Assembly (NCBI GenBank): GCA_014647935.1
Contig: BMQD01000018.1
Coordinates: forward strand, 92,396 to 156,395
Direction: 5' to 3'
Source: Planomonospora parontospora
Lineage (GTDB): Bacteria > Actinomycetota > Actinomycetes > Streptosporangiales > Streptosporangiaceae
Length of the DNA stretch: 64,000 nt
The translations under genes were made by a program, and so were the position numbers. The notes below the pieces were generated by a model. The model did not search any database. It was not told the DNA's origin and saw nothing but the letters and a program-made list of their open reading frames with translations. Positions 8,429-18,513 of this stretch are shown piece by piece (positions within the stretch are counted from its first letter, which is position 1; each line of letters begins with the position of its first letter).

Positions 8429-9122
8429 GTCCTTCGGGGCCCTTGCCGTCCCGCTCCCGCCGCCGCGGACGCAGGAGCAGCGCGTTGGCGGCCACCGCGA
8501 CGCAGACCAGGCCGAGCAGGAAGCCCCAGCTCACATCGCTCAGGTGGTGCATGCCGCGATACATCCGGGAGTAGGCGATCCCGAGCGGGACGCCCAGGCC
8601 GACCAGCCACCACAGCACGTTCAAGATCTTGTGGCGGTGGGTGTGCAGGGTGAGCACCAGTGCGACGCCGCAGTAGAAGGCGACCGCAGCGCTGGTGTGC
8701 CCCGAGGGGAAGCTCGAGGTGGGCGGCGCCGGGTCCAGATGCTGGACCGCGGGCCGCTTGCGCTCTGCCAGGACGGTGGAGAGCAGGAAGATCAGTGACT
8801 GCGACCAGACGGCCGTCACCAGGAAGAGCGACTCGTTCCAGCGCTTGAAGACCAACCGGAACACGATCAGGAGCACCGCGGTGGCGCCGACGATCACCGG
8901 GGTGTCCGACAGGCCGGAGAGCACGTCGGTGACGTCGCTCCAGAAGGTCGTCCGCTCCCGGGCCAGCTCCTCGTTGACCCCGCGGTCGTTCGCGCCGATG
9001 GTCGTCGGCTCCAGCACCTTGGTGATCAGCAGCCCGACGCCGATCGTCAGAACGGCCATGACGGACAACGGGAGCAGGATGAGCCGCAGGGCGCCCCGGA
9101 GATCGATCGGCAGTTTCGACAT
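8406..9122 (-). CDS. PAP2-superfamily membrane phosphatase (copy 1)
   Basis: 238 residues with about six membrane helices. Motif 2 (FPSGHTSAA) and motif 3 (SRMYRGMHHLSD) of the type 2 phosphatidic acid phosphatase family are intact. Motif 1 keeps RP (RKRPAVQ), but the lysine normally seven residues before that Arg is not there. Likely substrates are lipid phosphates or undecaprenyl pyrophosphate at the membrane; this is family knowledge. A second PAP2 gene lies 51 bp upstream on the same strand. The gene converges with and overlaps the hydrolase gene at its 3' end (8406-8428). Confidence 0.92.
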   Translation of the reverse strand: MSKLPIDLRGALRLILLPLSVMAVLTIGVGLLITKVLEPTTIGANDRGVNEELARERTTFWSDVTDVLSGLSDTPVIVGATAVLLIVFRLVFKRWNESLFLVTAVWSQSLIFLLSTVLAERKRPAVQHLDPAPPTSSFPSGHTSAAVAFYCGVALVLTLHTHRHKILNVLWWLVGLGVPLGIAYSRMYRGMHHLSDVSWGFLLGLVCVAVAANALLLRPRRRERDGKGPEGLRTARTA

Positions 9123-9173
9123 GAGGCGCGAGCTACCCCAAAAACGGCCACAGGAACACCCAAGGGGAGGCGT

Positions 9174-9938
9174 TCACGCCGTGCGGCCGGGGCTCCCCCC
9201 GCCGTCCTCCTCCATCTCCGGTTCCACGCCCTCCTCGTACGGCACCGCGGGCCTGCGGCCCTCGTCGCGCCGCCAGGCCTCGTACCCCGCGGCCGTCGCC
9301 GCCACGGTCGCGATCCCCAGGGTGACGCCCGCCACCACGTCGCTGACCCAGTGCACGCCGAGCGCCACCCGGCTGTAGGCGACGAACGCGGTGATGATCG
9401 CGGCGCAGCCCCAGGCGGCCAGATGGGCGGCCCGGCTCCGGAGGAAGGGGAGCAGGAGGAGCACGGCCATGCTCGCCCCCGTCGCCGCGGCCATCGCGTG
9501 GCCGGAGGGGAAGGACGCGCCGGGCGCCCAGGAGATCGGGTCGGGCATCACCGGCCGGGCCCGGTCCACGAGCTCCTTGACCGCCAGGTTCAGCAGGCCG
9601 CTGACGGTGATCGTGACGATCGTCCAGACGGCCAGGCGCCGCCGTCCCCGGTGCCAGAGCCAGATCGCGGCCAGCACCATCAGGACGCGCCACGTCACCG
9701 GGCCGAAGACCTCGGTCGCCACGTTGAGGAAGTCCCCGTAGCCGGGCTGGGAGAGCGTGTGTTCGTGTGCCCGCTCGGCCATCCGCTGGTCGAAGTCGTT
9801 CAGCGGTGAGAACGACGAGACCACCAGCGCCAGCAGCAGCACGAACGGCGCCGAGAACAGCGCCACGGCCGCCACCGCGAAGGTGAGCCGCATGCCCAGA
9901 CGGCGATCCGAGTCCTGGCGTTCGAGGAAACCGACCAT
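9174..9938 (-). CDS. PAP2-superfamily membrane phosphatase (copy 2)
   Basis: 254 residues from the ATG at 9938; a TTG two codons upstream (9944) is also possible, and neither has a strong ribosome site. All three PAP2 motifs are present: K-x6-RP (KELVDRARP), FPSGHAMAA and SRVALGVHWVSD, with about six membrane helices and a Glu/Gly-rich cytoplasmic tail. It shares fold and motifs with the following gene but the sequences differ widely, so they look like an old pair and not a recent duplication. The expected role is dephosphorylation of a lipid phosphate or carrier pyrophosphate. Confidence 0.92.
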   Translation of the reverse strand: MVGFLERQDSDRRLGMRLTFAVAAVALFSAPFVLLLALVVSSFSPLNDFDQRMAERAHEHTLSQPGYGDFLNVATEVFGPVTWRVLMVLAAIWLWHRGRRRLAVWTIVTITVSGLLNLAVKELVDRARPVMPDPISWAPGASFPSGHAMAAATGASMAVLLLLPFLRSRAAHLAAWGCAAIITAFVAYSRVALGVHWVSDVVAGVTLGIATVAATAAGYEAWRRDEGRRPAVPYEEGVEPEMEEDGGGSPGRTA

Positions 9939-10028
9939 CGTCAATGGCTACCCGGTCAGACGCGTCCATGCGCGGAACGGGAACGCAATCCCGGTCGGGG
10001 CGGCGTGTCGCGCCTTCCGGCGGGTGGC

Positions 10029-10415
10029 TCAGGCGGCGGCGTGCCGGGCCTCGCGGCGGGCGGTCCAGCGCAGCACGTCGCAGTGGCGCCGCTCGGCCTC
10101 GGCGAGGGCGGGCTCTCCGGCGTAGGCGTCGAGCACGCGCCGCAGGTACGGCAGCTGCTCCGCCACGTCGGCCCACGCCTGCCCGGGGTCGCCCGCGCCG
10201 AGTTCGATCAGCGCGTCCAGGTGCACGGCGTAGGCCGCCCACCACTGGCGGCTCAGTTCGGCCAGGAACCCGTCGAGCCCGCCGAACTCGCGCTCGATCT
10301 CGGCCTCCCACCACGGCGGGACGGTGGTGTGCCCGGTCTCCGCCAGGTCGCGCAGCACGACGTGTGCCAGGGTGCGGCGGCGGCGGACGGCGGTGGGACG
10401 TGAAGGAATGCTCAT
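10029..10415 (-). CDS. hypothetical protein, 128 aa
   Basis: I do not recognise a family. The protein is soluble and alpha-helical, rich in Ala, Arg, Glu and Trp (WWEAEIEREFGG, RQWWAAYAVHLDAL), with no membrane segment or signal peptide. Codon use matches its neighbours. The ATG at 10415 follows GGCAGG; a GTG two codons upstream is an alternative. It stands alone between the PAP2 pair and the divergent GAF-ANTAR gene. Confidence 0.7.
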   Translation of the reverse strand: MSIPSRPTAVRRRRTLAHVVLRDLAETGHTTVPPWWEAEIEREFGGLDGFLAELSRQWWAAYAVHLDALIELGAGDPGQAWADVAEQLPYLRRVLDAYAGEPALAEAERRHCDVLRWTARREARHAAA

Positions 10416-10581
10416 GCGCACAGCCTGCCGATCTTCGCTTGACGAATGCTTGACGTCGCGTTGACGTCGATCGCCGGACTTCCCGGGGCCGTTCCCGCAG
10501 GCGGCCGCGGGGCCGCGGATCCTCGCTCATGAATCCTCCGTTTCTGGGCAGCCGGGGTCCCGAGTCAGGTGACGGGACGTC

Positions 10582-11328
10582 GTGGCGAAAGGCATTGCGC
10601 ACATGTCATATCTGGACCCGGAAGCGTTGGTCGTGAGTCTGCGGCGGATCCGGACGGAGGCCCCCGAGACGGGGATCGTCCAGCAGCTCGAGCGGGCCGT
10701 CGAGGTCGTGGACGCGCTGCTCGGTTACTCGGGCGCGGGCCTGATGTTCGCCGAGGAGGGCAAGGAACTGCGCTACCTGGTCGCCACCGACGACCCCGGG
10801 CGCAGCCTGGAGGGAGCCCAGCTCCACCTCGGCCAGGGCCCGTGCGTGTCCGCCTACGAGCAGGACGCGGCGGTCACCTGCGCCGACGTGCGCGCGGACC
10901 CGCGCTGGCCGGAGCTGGCCGCACGGCTCCACCCCGGTGTGCGGGCGGTCGCCGGCGTGCCCGTACGGCTCGGCGGCCGGCCGGTGGGCACGCTGAACGT
11001 CTACCAGTCCACCCCCTACGCGTGGACCGAGACCGACGTCCAGACCCTGCACGCCTACGCCGACGTGATCGAGCAACTGCTCATCGCCGCGACGGCGGCC
11101 GAGGAGAAGACCGTCCTGGCCGGACAGCTCCAGCACGCCCTCGACTACCGGATCCTCATCGAGCGCGCGATCGGCTACCTGATGGGCAAGCACGACCTCA
11201 CCGCCGCCCAGGCGTTCACCGGGCTGCGCAAGCGGGCCAGGGACAGCCGTCGCAAGGTCGCCGACCTGGCGGCCGAGGTGCTCGGCGAGGGGGCGGTCGG
11301 CGCGGGCGGCATCCGGCCGGGGGACTAA
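10582..11328 (+). CDS. GAF and ANTAR domain regulator
   Basis: 248 residues. An N-terminal GAF sensor (~25-165, with GQGPCVSAYEQDAAVTCADV) is followed by an ANTAR RNA-binding domain (~175-235, including QLQHALDYRILIERAIGYLMG). ANTAR proteins bind paired hairpins in nascent mRNA and prevent termination when their sensor domain is activated. No partner histidine kinase is nearby. The GTG at 10582 has GGGA upstream; the ATG at 10603 (MSYLDPE) is an alternative. The gene ends 11 bp before pyrD, so the two may be co-transcribed. Confidence 0.92.
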   Translation: MAKGIAHMSYLDPEALVVSLRRIRTEAPETGIVQQLERAVEVVDALLGYSGAGLMFAEEGKELRYLVATDDPGRSLEGAQLHLGQGPCVSAYEQDAAVTCADVRADPRWPELAARLHPGVRAVAGVPVRLGGRPVGTLNVYQSTPYAWTETDVQTLHAYADVIEQLLIAATAAEEKTVLAGQLQHALDYRILIERAIGYLMGKHDLTAAQAFTGLRKRARDSRRKVADLAAEVLGEGAVGAGGIRPGD

Positions 11329-11339
11329 CCTGACCGGTG

Positions 11340-12407
<1,068 letters not shown>

Positions 12408-12408
12408 T

Positions 12409-12429
12409 TAGTACCCTGGGGGGGTACTA
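12409..12429. promoter_or_regulatory. CsoR-like copper operator before copZ
   Basis: A perfect 8-5-8 inverted repeat, TAGTACCC - TGGGG - GGGTACTA, lies 35 bp before the copZ start. G-tract palindromes of the type TACCC-n-GGGTA are the known binding pattern of the CsoR copper-sensing repressor family. No csoR gene lies in the window, so the repressor would act from elsewhere. Confidence 0.7.
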
Positions 12430-12464
12430 TCGAGATCACTGAGATCATCGAGATCGGAGGCATC

Positions 12465-12668
12465 ATGAGCGTCGCCACCTACACCGTCACCGGCATGACC
12501 TGCGGGCACTGCGTGAGCTCGGTCAAGGAGGAGGTCGGCGAGGTCCCCGGCGTCACCGCGGTCGAGGTCGACCTGGAGTCCGGCCGGGTGGACGTCACCG
12601 CCGACCCCCTCGACGACGGGGCCGTCCGCGCCGCGATCAAGGAGGCCGGCTACGAGGTGGCCGGCTGA
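12465..12668 (+). CDS. copZ: copper chaperone, HMA domain (CopZ-like)
   Basis: 67 residues, one ferredoxin-like HMA domain. The metal site is MTCGHC (residues ~11-16). It is expected to bind Cu(I) and hand it to a P-type exporter, but no copA gene is adjacent. The ATG follows GGAGGCATC, a strong ribosome site. A GATC-rich stretch (CGAGATCACTGAGATCATCGAGATCGG) with three GAGATC repeats separates the operator from the start. The CsoR-like palindrome immediately upstream supports copper-inducible expression. Confidence 0.93.
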   Translation: MSVATYTVTGMTCGHCVSSVKEEVGEVPGVTAVEVDLESGRVDVTADPLDDGAVRAAIKEAGYEVAG

Positions 12669-12764
12669 CGGTCGCCCGACCCGTCTCCGGGCCCGGTGCC
12701 CGTACGGCCCGCGTCCGGCCCGGCGTCCGCACCGCCGGCGCCGGGAGCGCGCCGCCCGCCCTCC

Positions 12765-12792
12765 CCGCCCGCCCGTGGCACCGGGCGGGCGG
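12765..12792 (-). terminator. hairpin after hexosaminidase gene
   Basis: An 11-bp perfect stem (CCGCCCGCCCG / CGGGCGGGCGG) with a 6-nt loop lies 10 bp beyond the stop of the minus-strand gene. It could also end copZ transcription from the other side. Confidence 0.6.
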
Positions 12793-12801
12793 AGAAGGCG
12801 A

Positions 12802-14562
12802 TCAGAAGCTCGTGCTGGGGCGGGTGGAGTCGGCGCTGCGGGTCAGCTCCTCCACGTGCTTCATGGCGTCCTCGACCCTGACGACGCCCGGCCGGTGGCG
12901 GCGCCACCCGGTCCCGCCGCGCTGCCAGGGGTGCGGACCGGAGAGCGGCCTGTACTCCACGCCCAGCGCGTCCAGCCGCCCGAGGTGCCGCTCCAGCCGG
13001 GCGTCGAACGAGGGGTCGGCCGATCCCGACCAGGCGACCTCCGCCAGCGCGCACCCCCGGGGCCACGCCCGGTAGTCGACGGCCCGCCCGTCGGGCAGGC
13101 GCTCGCTCCACAGCTGGAACTGCGCCCCCAGCACCCGCCCGGCCTCCTCGGGCTCCCACGACTCCGGCGCCGGGGCGAACCCCGCCACGTCCGCCACCGT
13201 GATCGCGTCCCCGATGGCGACGGGCTCGTCCTCCGACGACGCCTCCGCGTAGTCGAAGTAGAGCGGGAAGATCGGCGTCTGCACCACGTCGTGCCCGGCC
13301 GCGGCGGCGCTGCGGGCCACCCCCGGACCGCGCCAGGGCATCACGACCGTGTCCGGCCGGAGCGCGCCGCTGACGAACGCCTCGTCCCAGACCACCGCCC
13401 GGCTGCCCCGCTCCGCCAGCACGTCCGCGAGCCGCCGCAGGAACCACGCGTGCAGCTCACCCGGGCCGGAGAGCCCCAGCTCCGCCTGGAACGCGGTGAT
13501 CTCCGCCGACGCCGCCCAGTCGTCGAGCACGCACTCGTCCCCGCCGATGTGCACGTACGGCGTCTCGCCCAGCGCGCCGAGCAGCTCGTCGAGGACGGCG
13601 GTCAGGAAGTCGATCGTGGGCGGCAGCGGGGAGAGGATGGCGGGGGAGATGCCCCACCGCTCCAGCACCCCGAACGGCTCCGGCGTCCGCCCGTCCGCGG
13701 CGCGCGCGTCGAGCTCGGGATGGGCGGCGAGGATCGCCGAGGCGTGTCCCGGCACGTCGATCTCCGGGACGACCGTCACGGCCCGGTCCCGCGCGTAGGC
13801 GGCGATCTCGGCCAGGTCCTCCAGCGTGTAGTACCCGCCGTGCGGGACGTCGTCGAAGGTCTCCTCCTCGCGGTAGTAGCTGGTCACCGTCCGCGGCCGG
13901 TGCGAGGCCACCTCGTGCAGCCGGGGGTACGCCCGGCTCTCGACCCGCCAGCCCTGGTCGTCCACCAGGTGCAGGTGGAGCCGGTTCAGCTTGTGCGCCG
14001 CCATGAGGTCGATCATCCGCAGCACCTCCCGCTTCGGCAGGAAGTGCCGGGCCACGTCCAGGTGCGCGCCGCGCCAGGAGAACCTCGGCGCGTCCGCGAT
14101 CCGCACCGCCGGGACGCTCCCGCCGGCCCGGCCGGTGCGGAAGGCCGTGTCGGGCAGGAGCTGGCGCAGGGTCTGCGCGGCGTAGAACGCCCCCGCCTCC
14201 CCGGCCGCCGCGATCCGCACGCCCCGGGACGACACCTCCAGCCGGTAGGCCTCGGGCCCCAGCGCGGCGTCCCGCTCGACCGCGACCGCCGCGTCGGGCA
14301 CCGCGCCCGTCTCCCCGGCCGCCGTCCCCGTCGTGCCGGGCGCCGTACCCGTCTCCCCGGCCGCCGGGCCATCCGCCTCCGGTGGCGCTCCCCGTCCCGC
14401 CGGCCCCGTGCCGTCCCCGGTGGAGCGCAGGTCCAGGGCCGGAAGCGCCCGCCGTACGGCGTCCACCAGGTCGGCGGGACCGCAGATCGGGTCACCGGGG
14501 GACAGGTCGAAGGAGCCGGGGCCGTACTCGGCGGACACGGGACGGGGAAGCAGGTCGGTCAT
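12802..14562 (-). CDS. beta-N-acetylhexosaminidase, glycoside hydrolase family 20
   Basis: 586 residues. An N-terminal GH20b domain (~1-170) precedes the catalytic TIM barrel (~175-530). The catalytic Asp-Glu pair is in HIGGDECVLDDW, with EIDVPGHA before it. The enzyme releases terminal N-acetylglucosamine from chitin or cell-wall fragments by substrate-assisted catalysis. No signal peptide is visible, so it is probably cytoplasmic. A Gly/Thr/Pro/Ala-rich insert of about 50 residues interrupts the N-terminal domain and looks like a repeat expansion (ETGTAPGTTGTAAGETG). An ATG at 14574 is an alternative start. It appears to be a single gene. Confidence 0.93.
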   Translation of the reverse strand: MTDLLPRPVSAEYGPGSFDLSPGDPICGPADLVDAVRRALPALDLRSTGDGTGPAGRGAPPEADGPAAGETGTAPGTTGTAAGETGAVPDAAVAVERDAALGPEAYRLEVSSRGVRIAAAGEAGAFYAAQTLRQLLPDTAFRTGRAGGSVPAVRIADAPRFSWRGAHLDVARHFLPKREVLRMIDLMAAHKLNRLHLHLVDDQGWRVESRAYPRLHEVASHRPRTVTSYYREEETFDDVPHGGYYTLEDLAEIAAYARDRAVTVVPEIDVPGHASAILAAHPELDARAADGRTPEPFGVLERWGISPAILSPLPPTIDFLTAVLDELLGALGETPYVHIGGDECVLDDWAASAEITAFQAELGLSGPGELHAWFLRRLADVLAERGSRAVVWDEAFVSGALRPDTVVMPWRGPGVARSAAAAGHDVVQTPIFPLYFDYAEASSEDEPVAIGDAITVADVAGFAPAPESWEPEEAGRVLGAQFQLWSERLPDGRAVDYRAWPRGCALAEVAWSGSADPSFDARLERHLGRLDALGVEYRPLSGPHPWQRGGTGWRRHRPGVVRVEDAMKHVEELTRSADSTRPSTSF

Positions 14563-14802
14563 GGCCCCGATCATGCCGAACCCGCGAGGAAATAGGAAGG
14601 AAACTTTCCGGATGTTCTGCAGGGCGGACCGGGCCCGGGGAACCCGAGGGCGGACCGCGCAGGAGAGCCCCGAGAGCGGACCGCGCCCGGGAGACGACCC
14701 CGGCGTGGGCCGGGGTCCGGGCAGGACGGGCGTACGGGGGACCGGCGCCCGCACGAGCGGGTCCCACGGTCCGGGCCCGGCCGGTGCGGCGCGAATCGGC
14801 GC

Positions 14803-15729
14803 CTACGTGAGGTAGTCCTGCAGCCCGTTGGCGAGGGAGAGTGCGATCCTCGCCCGGAACTGCGCGTTCCTGAACTTCCGCGCCTCATCGGCGTTGCGCA
14901 TGTTGCCGCACTCGATGAAGACCTTGGGCACCTTGGAGAGGTTCAGTCCGCCGAGGTCGTTGCGGAAGCTCAGCGCGTTGCGCCCGATGTAGGTGGAGTA
15001 CGGCAGGCCGGTGCCGTTCCTGAAGGCGTTGCGCACGGCGCGGCCGAGCTTCTCGGAGTCGTCCACGACCGGGTCCACCGGACCGTTGATCTTCTTCGGG
15101 ATGATCACGTGGAAGCCGCGGTCGGTGGCGCGGGCCCCGTCGGCGTGCACCGAGATGGCCGCGTCCGCCCGGGCCCGGTTGCCGACGGCCGCCCGCTCGG
15201 TGATGCACGGGCCGACGCCCGTGTTGTTCGGGCGGGTCAGCTTCACCGTGGCGCCCCTGGACTCCAGGAGCGCCTTCAGCCGCCGGGACACGTCCCAGGT
15301 GAAGGCCGCCTCGGCGTAGCCGTCGTTGGTCGCGGTCCCGGTGGTGTCGCAGGCCTTCTTGTGGGTCAGGACGTCGACCTGCCGGTTGATCGCCGACGGG
15401 TCGCGGTAGTTGTGCCCGTTGTGGCCGGGGTCGATGACCACGACCTTGCCGCGCAGCGGCTTGACCGCGGCGCTCCCGCCCGGTGCGGGGACCGTCGAGT
15501 CGGAGGTCGCGGTGGTCTCGCCGGAGGGGGGCGCGGTGCGCTCCTCGGCGGGAGTGGCCGGCGCGTCGGAGTCCGGCGAGCCGGCGGGCGCGGAGGCGCC
15601 GGGGTCCGCCGGGCTCGTGGCGGGTCCGGGGCTCGCCGGGCCCGCCGCGCCGTCGTCCTGGGCGCCGCCGCAGGCGGCGACGCCCAGACCGCACAGGACG
15701 AGGGCCGCCGCGAGTGCTCTGCTGGTCAC
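14803..15729 (-). CDS. N-acetylmuramoyl-L-alanine amidase (Amidase_3), lipoprotein
   Basis: 308 residues. The signal peptide ends in a lipobox (GVAAC), predicting a membrane-anchored lipoprotein. A Pro/Ala/Ser/Thr-rich linker to about residue 95 follows, then an Amidase_3 zinc domain. Visible motifs are VVIDPGHNGHN (zinc His), SVHADGA (second zinc His) and FIECGNMRN (catalytic Glu). It cleaves the bond between muramic acid and the stem peptide. The GTG at 15729 was chosen because AAGGGAAG sits six bases upstream. The linker would span the periplasm-like zone to reach the wall. Confidence 0.93.
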   Translation of the reverse strand: MTSRALAAALVLCGLGVAACGGAQDDGAAGPASPGPATSPADPGASAPAGSPDSDAPATPAEERTAPPSGETTATSDSTVPAPGGSAAVKPLRGKVVVIDPGHNGHNYRDPSAINRQVDVLTHKKACDTTGTATNDGYAEAAFTWDVSRRLKALLESRGATVKLTRPNNTGVGPCITERAAVGNRARADAAISVHADGARATDRGFHVIIPKKINGPVDPVVDDSEKLGRAVRNAFRNGTGLPYSTYIGRNALSFRNDLGGLNLSKVPKVFIECGNMRNADEARKFRNAQFRARIALSLANGLQDYLT

Positions 15730-15944
15730 GTTCTTCCCTTCGCGCGGAACCGTCGGCACCCCAACCTACGCGGCCCGGCACCGTGATCGGTGCCCGTCGG
15801 TGCCGTCGGACGGTCACGGACCTGACGGCCGCGGCCGTCGGGCACGGTCATCGGCCGGCCGTCGGAGCGGTTCCGGGCGCGATCACCGGACGGTCGCCGA
15901 CCCGGTCGACGAGCGCGATCCCCGGCCGCGATCCCCGGCCGGGA

Positions 15945-16205
15945 TCACCAGGCGTGCTCGCCGGTCTCCTGCCGTTGCAGGAGTGCGGCGAGTTCCTGCG
16001 CCTCCTCGGCGTCGACGCCCAGCACCACGCGCGGCCGCCCCCAGGGATGGTCGATCGAATGGGCGACGTAGCTGGCCACGGAACCCGTCGTGGCGGCGGC
16101 CTCGGCCTCGGCGCCGCGACCCCGGGCGCTCCGCCACTGTGCCCACGCCCGCTCCAGCTCGGAGGCGGCGCGCTGGGCGCATGACACCAGTTCTGGATCA
16201 CGCAT
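15945..16205 (-). CDS. hypothetical small protein, 86 aa
   Basis: A short soluble, Ala- and Glu-rich helical protein with no recognisable domain. The ATG follows AAGGGGG, a strong ribosome site, and codon use is normal, so it is very likely real. The second half (IDHPWGRPRVVLGVDAEEA) could form a small alpha/beta unit. It lies between the amidase and LacI genes on the same strand, with 121 bp and a hairpin separating it from the LacI gene. Function is unknown. Confidence 0.72.
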   Translation of the reverse strand: MRDPELVSCAQRAASELERAWAQWRSARGRGAEAEAAATTGSVASYVAHSIDHPWGRPRVVLGVDAEEAQELAALLQRQETGEHAW

Positions 16206-16277
16206 AGTTACCCCCTTGTCACGCCAGAGTCAACACGAGGGACTCGTGGCGGCTCCGAGGGTTTGCCCAGCCTTGGT

Positions 16278-16324
16278 GCCCGCCTGGAGACGGGGTGACC
16301 CTCCCGGACCCCCTCCAGGCGGGC
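16278..16324 (-). terminator. hairpin after LacI-family gene
   Basis: A 12-bp perfect stem (GCCCGCCTGGAG at 16278-16289 with CTCCAGGCGGGC at 16313-16324) starts 3 bp beyond the LacI-family stop codon. Confidence 0.65.
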
Positions 16325-16326
16325 GC

Positions 16327-17412
16327 CTACGCCCCGGCGGGGCCCGTGCTGCGCCGTACGACGAGTTCGGGGGTGACCTGCCGCAGGCGGGACGCCTTCC
16401 GCGGGTCGCCGATGCGGTCGCTGAGCAGCGCCGCGGCCGAGCGGCCCATGGCCCGGCGGGGCTGGTCGACGGTGGTGAGGGAGATCGTGGGCACGCCCGC
16501 CAGGTGGGTGTTGTCGTATCCGACGACGGACAGGTCCTCGGGGACCCGCAGTCCGAGTTCGGCCGCGGCGGCGAGCACACCCATGGCCACCATGTCGTTG
16601 GCGGCGAAGACCGCGGTGGGCCGGGGGTCGCGGGTCAGCAGGCTCCGCGCCGCCCGGGCGCCGCCCTCCTCGGTGGGGTCGCCCTGCTCGACCATGATGT
16701 ACGGCGCCAGCGCGTGCCGGCGCATCGCCACCAGGTAGCCCTCGCACCGGAACCGGCCGGAGGAGGACCGGGTCCCCTCGATGTGGGCGATCCGGCGGTG
16801 GCCCAGCTCCACGAGGTGGTCGATGGCCAGGCGCGCGCCCAGCCGGTCGTCGTCCACGACGACGTCCACACCGCCGAGGTCGATGTCGCGCTCACCCACC
16901 ACGACCATGGGCGTGTAGCCGGTGGCCTCGATGAGCGTCTCGCTGGTCGGCGGGATGCCGAGCAGGACGAGCCCGTCCACCCGCAGTTCCAGGAAGGCCT
17001 CGACGGCCTCGTCCTCGAAGGCCGGGTCCCACTGGCTGTTGCCGATGAGCAGCCGCAGCCCGTCGCCGTGCAGGCTCTCCTGCAGGCCGTCCAGGAACTC
17101 GGCGTAGAAGGGGTTGTGCAGGTCGGCGACGAGGGCCCCGACCAGGTGGGTGCGGCCCTCGACCAGGCTCCGCGCGACCGCGTTGGGACGGTAGCCGAGG
17201 TCCCGGGCGGCCTGCAGCACGGCCTGCCTGCGGTGCTCGCTGACGTGCGGTGATCCGCGCAGCACGAGCGAGACCAGCGATTTGGAGACACCGGCTCGTT
17301 CGGCGACGTTGCGGATGGTGGGACGTGGTCGCGGCCCGCCGCCGTCCGGGAGGACGGCTGCGGCGAACTCGCGGGTTCGGGTGACGGCGGTGTTGACCGG
17401 CGGTCCTGACAT
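16327..17412 (-). CDS. LacI-family transcriptional regulator
   Basis: 361 residues. The LacI helix-turn-helix is at ~32-78 (TIRNVAERAGVSKSLVSLVLRG), preceded by about 30 extra residues. The periplasmic-binding-protein-like sensor follows (DLHNPFYAEFLDGLQE, AVFAANDMVAMGVL, VVGYDNTHLAG). Members repress sugar-use genes and release DNA on binding a sugar. No transporter or sugar enzyme is adjacent, so its target may be itself, the divergent TetR gene or distant genes. A CGATCG-centred palindrome sits in the divergent promoter region. Confidence 0.94.
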   Translation of the reverse strand: MSGPPVNTAVTRTREFAAAVLPDGGGPRPRPTIRNVAERAGVSKSLVSLVLRGSPHVSEHRRQAVLQAARDLGYRPNAVARSLVEGRTHLVGALVADLHNPFYAEFLDGLQESLHGDGLRLLIGNSQWDPAFEDEAVEAFLELRVDGLVLLGIPPTSETLIEATGYTPMVVVGERDIDLGGVDVVVDDDRLGARLAIDHLVELGHRRIAHIEGTRSSSGRFRCEGYLVAMRRHALAPYIMVEQGDPTEEGGARAARSLLTRDPRPTAVFAANDMVAMGVLAAAAELGLRVPEDLSVVGYDNTHLAGVPTISLTTVDQPRRAMGRSAAALLSDRIGDPRKASRLRQVTPELVVRRSTGPAGA

Positions 17413-17467
17413 GGCTCTCCCCCGGAATGGTGGGTGGGCACCTGCGGAGGGTGTCCTGACGCCCTCT

Positions 17468-17521
17468 CACTCAAAACGATCGAGTTCCGGATGGGGTACG
17501 GCTTTCGCGGGACGGAACTCG
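17468..17521. promoter_or_regulatory. candidate operator region between LacI and TetR genes
   Basis: Two features overlap. AAACGATCGAGTT carries a CGATCG centre like LacI-family sites. CGAGTTCC at 17481-17488 and GGAACTCG at 17514-17521 form a perfect 8-bp inverted repeat across 25 bp. Either or both could be bound by the flanking regulators. The sequences are seen; the assignment is a guess. Confidence 0.35.
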
Positions 17522-17569
17522 GATCTTGACCCGGCCGCCGTCCGCTCCCACTCCGATAGTGTGCGCACT

Positions 17570-18253
17570 GTGGGTTCGAGATCCGGGGCCGCGAGGCAGG
17601 AGAAGTCCGGCGACGCGCGACCGGCGCGGCGCAGGCTCAGCGTGGACCGGCGCCGCGAGGAGCTCATGGCCGCGGCGCTGGAGCTGTTCAGCAGGCACGA
17701 CGCCGAGGACGTCTCCATCGACGACGTGGCCTCCGCGGCCGGGGCGTCGCGCGCCCTGGTCTACCACTACTTCGGTGGCAAGCAGGAGCTCTACGTCGCC
17801 GCGCTGAAGAGCGCCGCCGCGCAGCTGGAGGCGCGGCTGCGCCCCCACGGGAACGGCCGTCCGATGGACGAGCTGGCCCTGGGGCTGGAGCGTTACTTCG
17901 ACTTCGTCGAGGAGCACGCGGCGGGTTTCGCCGCCCTCCTCAAGGGCGGCCCGGCCAACCGCAGCGGCGAGATCGGCGAGATCGTCGACAGTGTCCGGCA
18001 CCGCCTGCTCCGCCTCATCATGCGGCAGATGAGGGTCGAGGAGCCGGGCCCGGCCCTCCGCATCACGCTGCGTTCGTGGATCGCCTCGGTCGAGACGGCG
18101 GGCCTCGACTGGCTGGAGCACCGGGACGTCGAGCGGCCCACGCTGGAGCGCATGCTGGTCGACCACATGGTGGCGCTGCTCGGGGTCGCCGCCAACCACG
18201 ACCCGCAGGTCGCGGAGCTCCTCGATGAACTGGTCCGGGACCAGCTGCTCTGA
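17570..18253 (+). CDS. TetR-family transcriptional regulator
   Basis: 227 residues from a GTG at 17570 (an in-frame GTG at 17561 is also possible). The N-terminal TetR helix-turn-helix is at ~35-75 (VSIDDVASAAGASRALVYHYFGGKQELY). The all-helical ligand domain follows, with a Glu-rich helix around LERYFDFVEEHAAGFAALL. The start overlaps a GTGCGCAC palindrome, consistent with a self-repressing site. It is divergent from the LacI gene and has no obvious target gene downstream, since the next gene is the convergent bldC. Confidence 0.92.
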   Translation: MGSRSGAARQEKSGDARPARRRLSVDRRREELMAAALELFSRHDAEDVSIDDVASAAGASRALVYHYFGGKQELYVAALKSAAAQLEARLRPHGNGRPMDELALGLERYFDFVEEHAAGFAALLKGGPANRSGEIGEIVDSVRHRLLRLIMRQMRVEEPGPALRITLRSWIASVETAGLDWLEHRDVERPTLERMLVDHMVALLGVAANHDPQVAELLDELVRDQLL

Positions 18254-18513
18254 CGAGAGCCGGAAGGCCGGAGAGAGCGGGGGCGAAGCACCGCCGACCG
18301 CGGAGGGGCGTCCGACGGGGCGTCACCGGGGGAGCGGGCCGCCGGTGGACGGATCGCGCGAGGTCCCGGCACGTCCCCGCTGACGGAGCGTCACCGGTTA
18401 CGGACAGTCACCGGCCGGGGAGGCGGCGCCGGGCGGGCGGCGCCGCTCTCCACAGAGCCTGTGCGGTCCACGCGCCCACACTCCCGGTGAGCGCGCGATG
18501 TTGTCCCCCCGGA

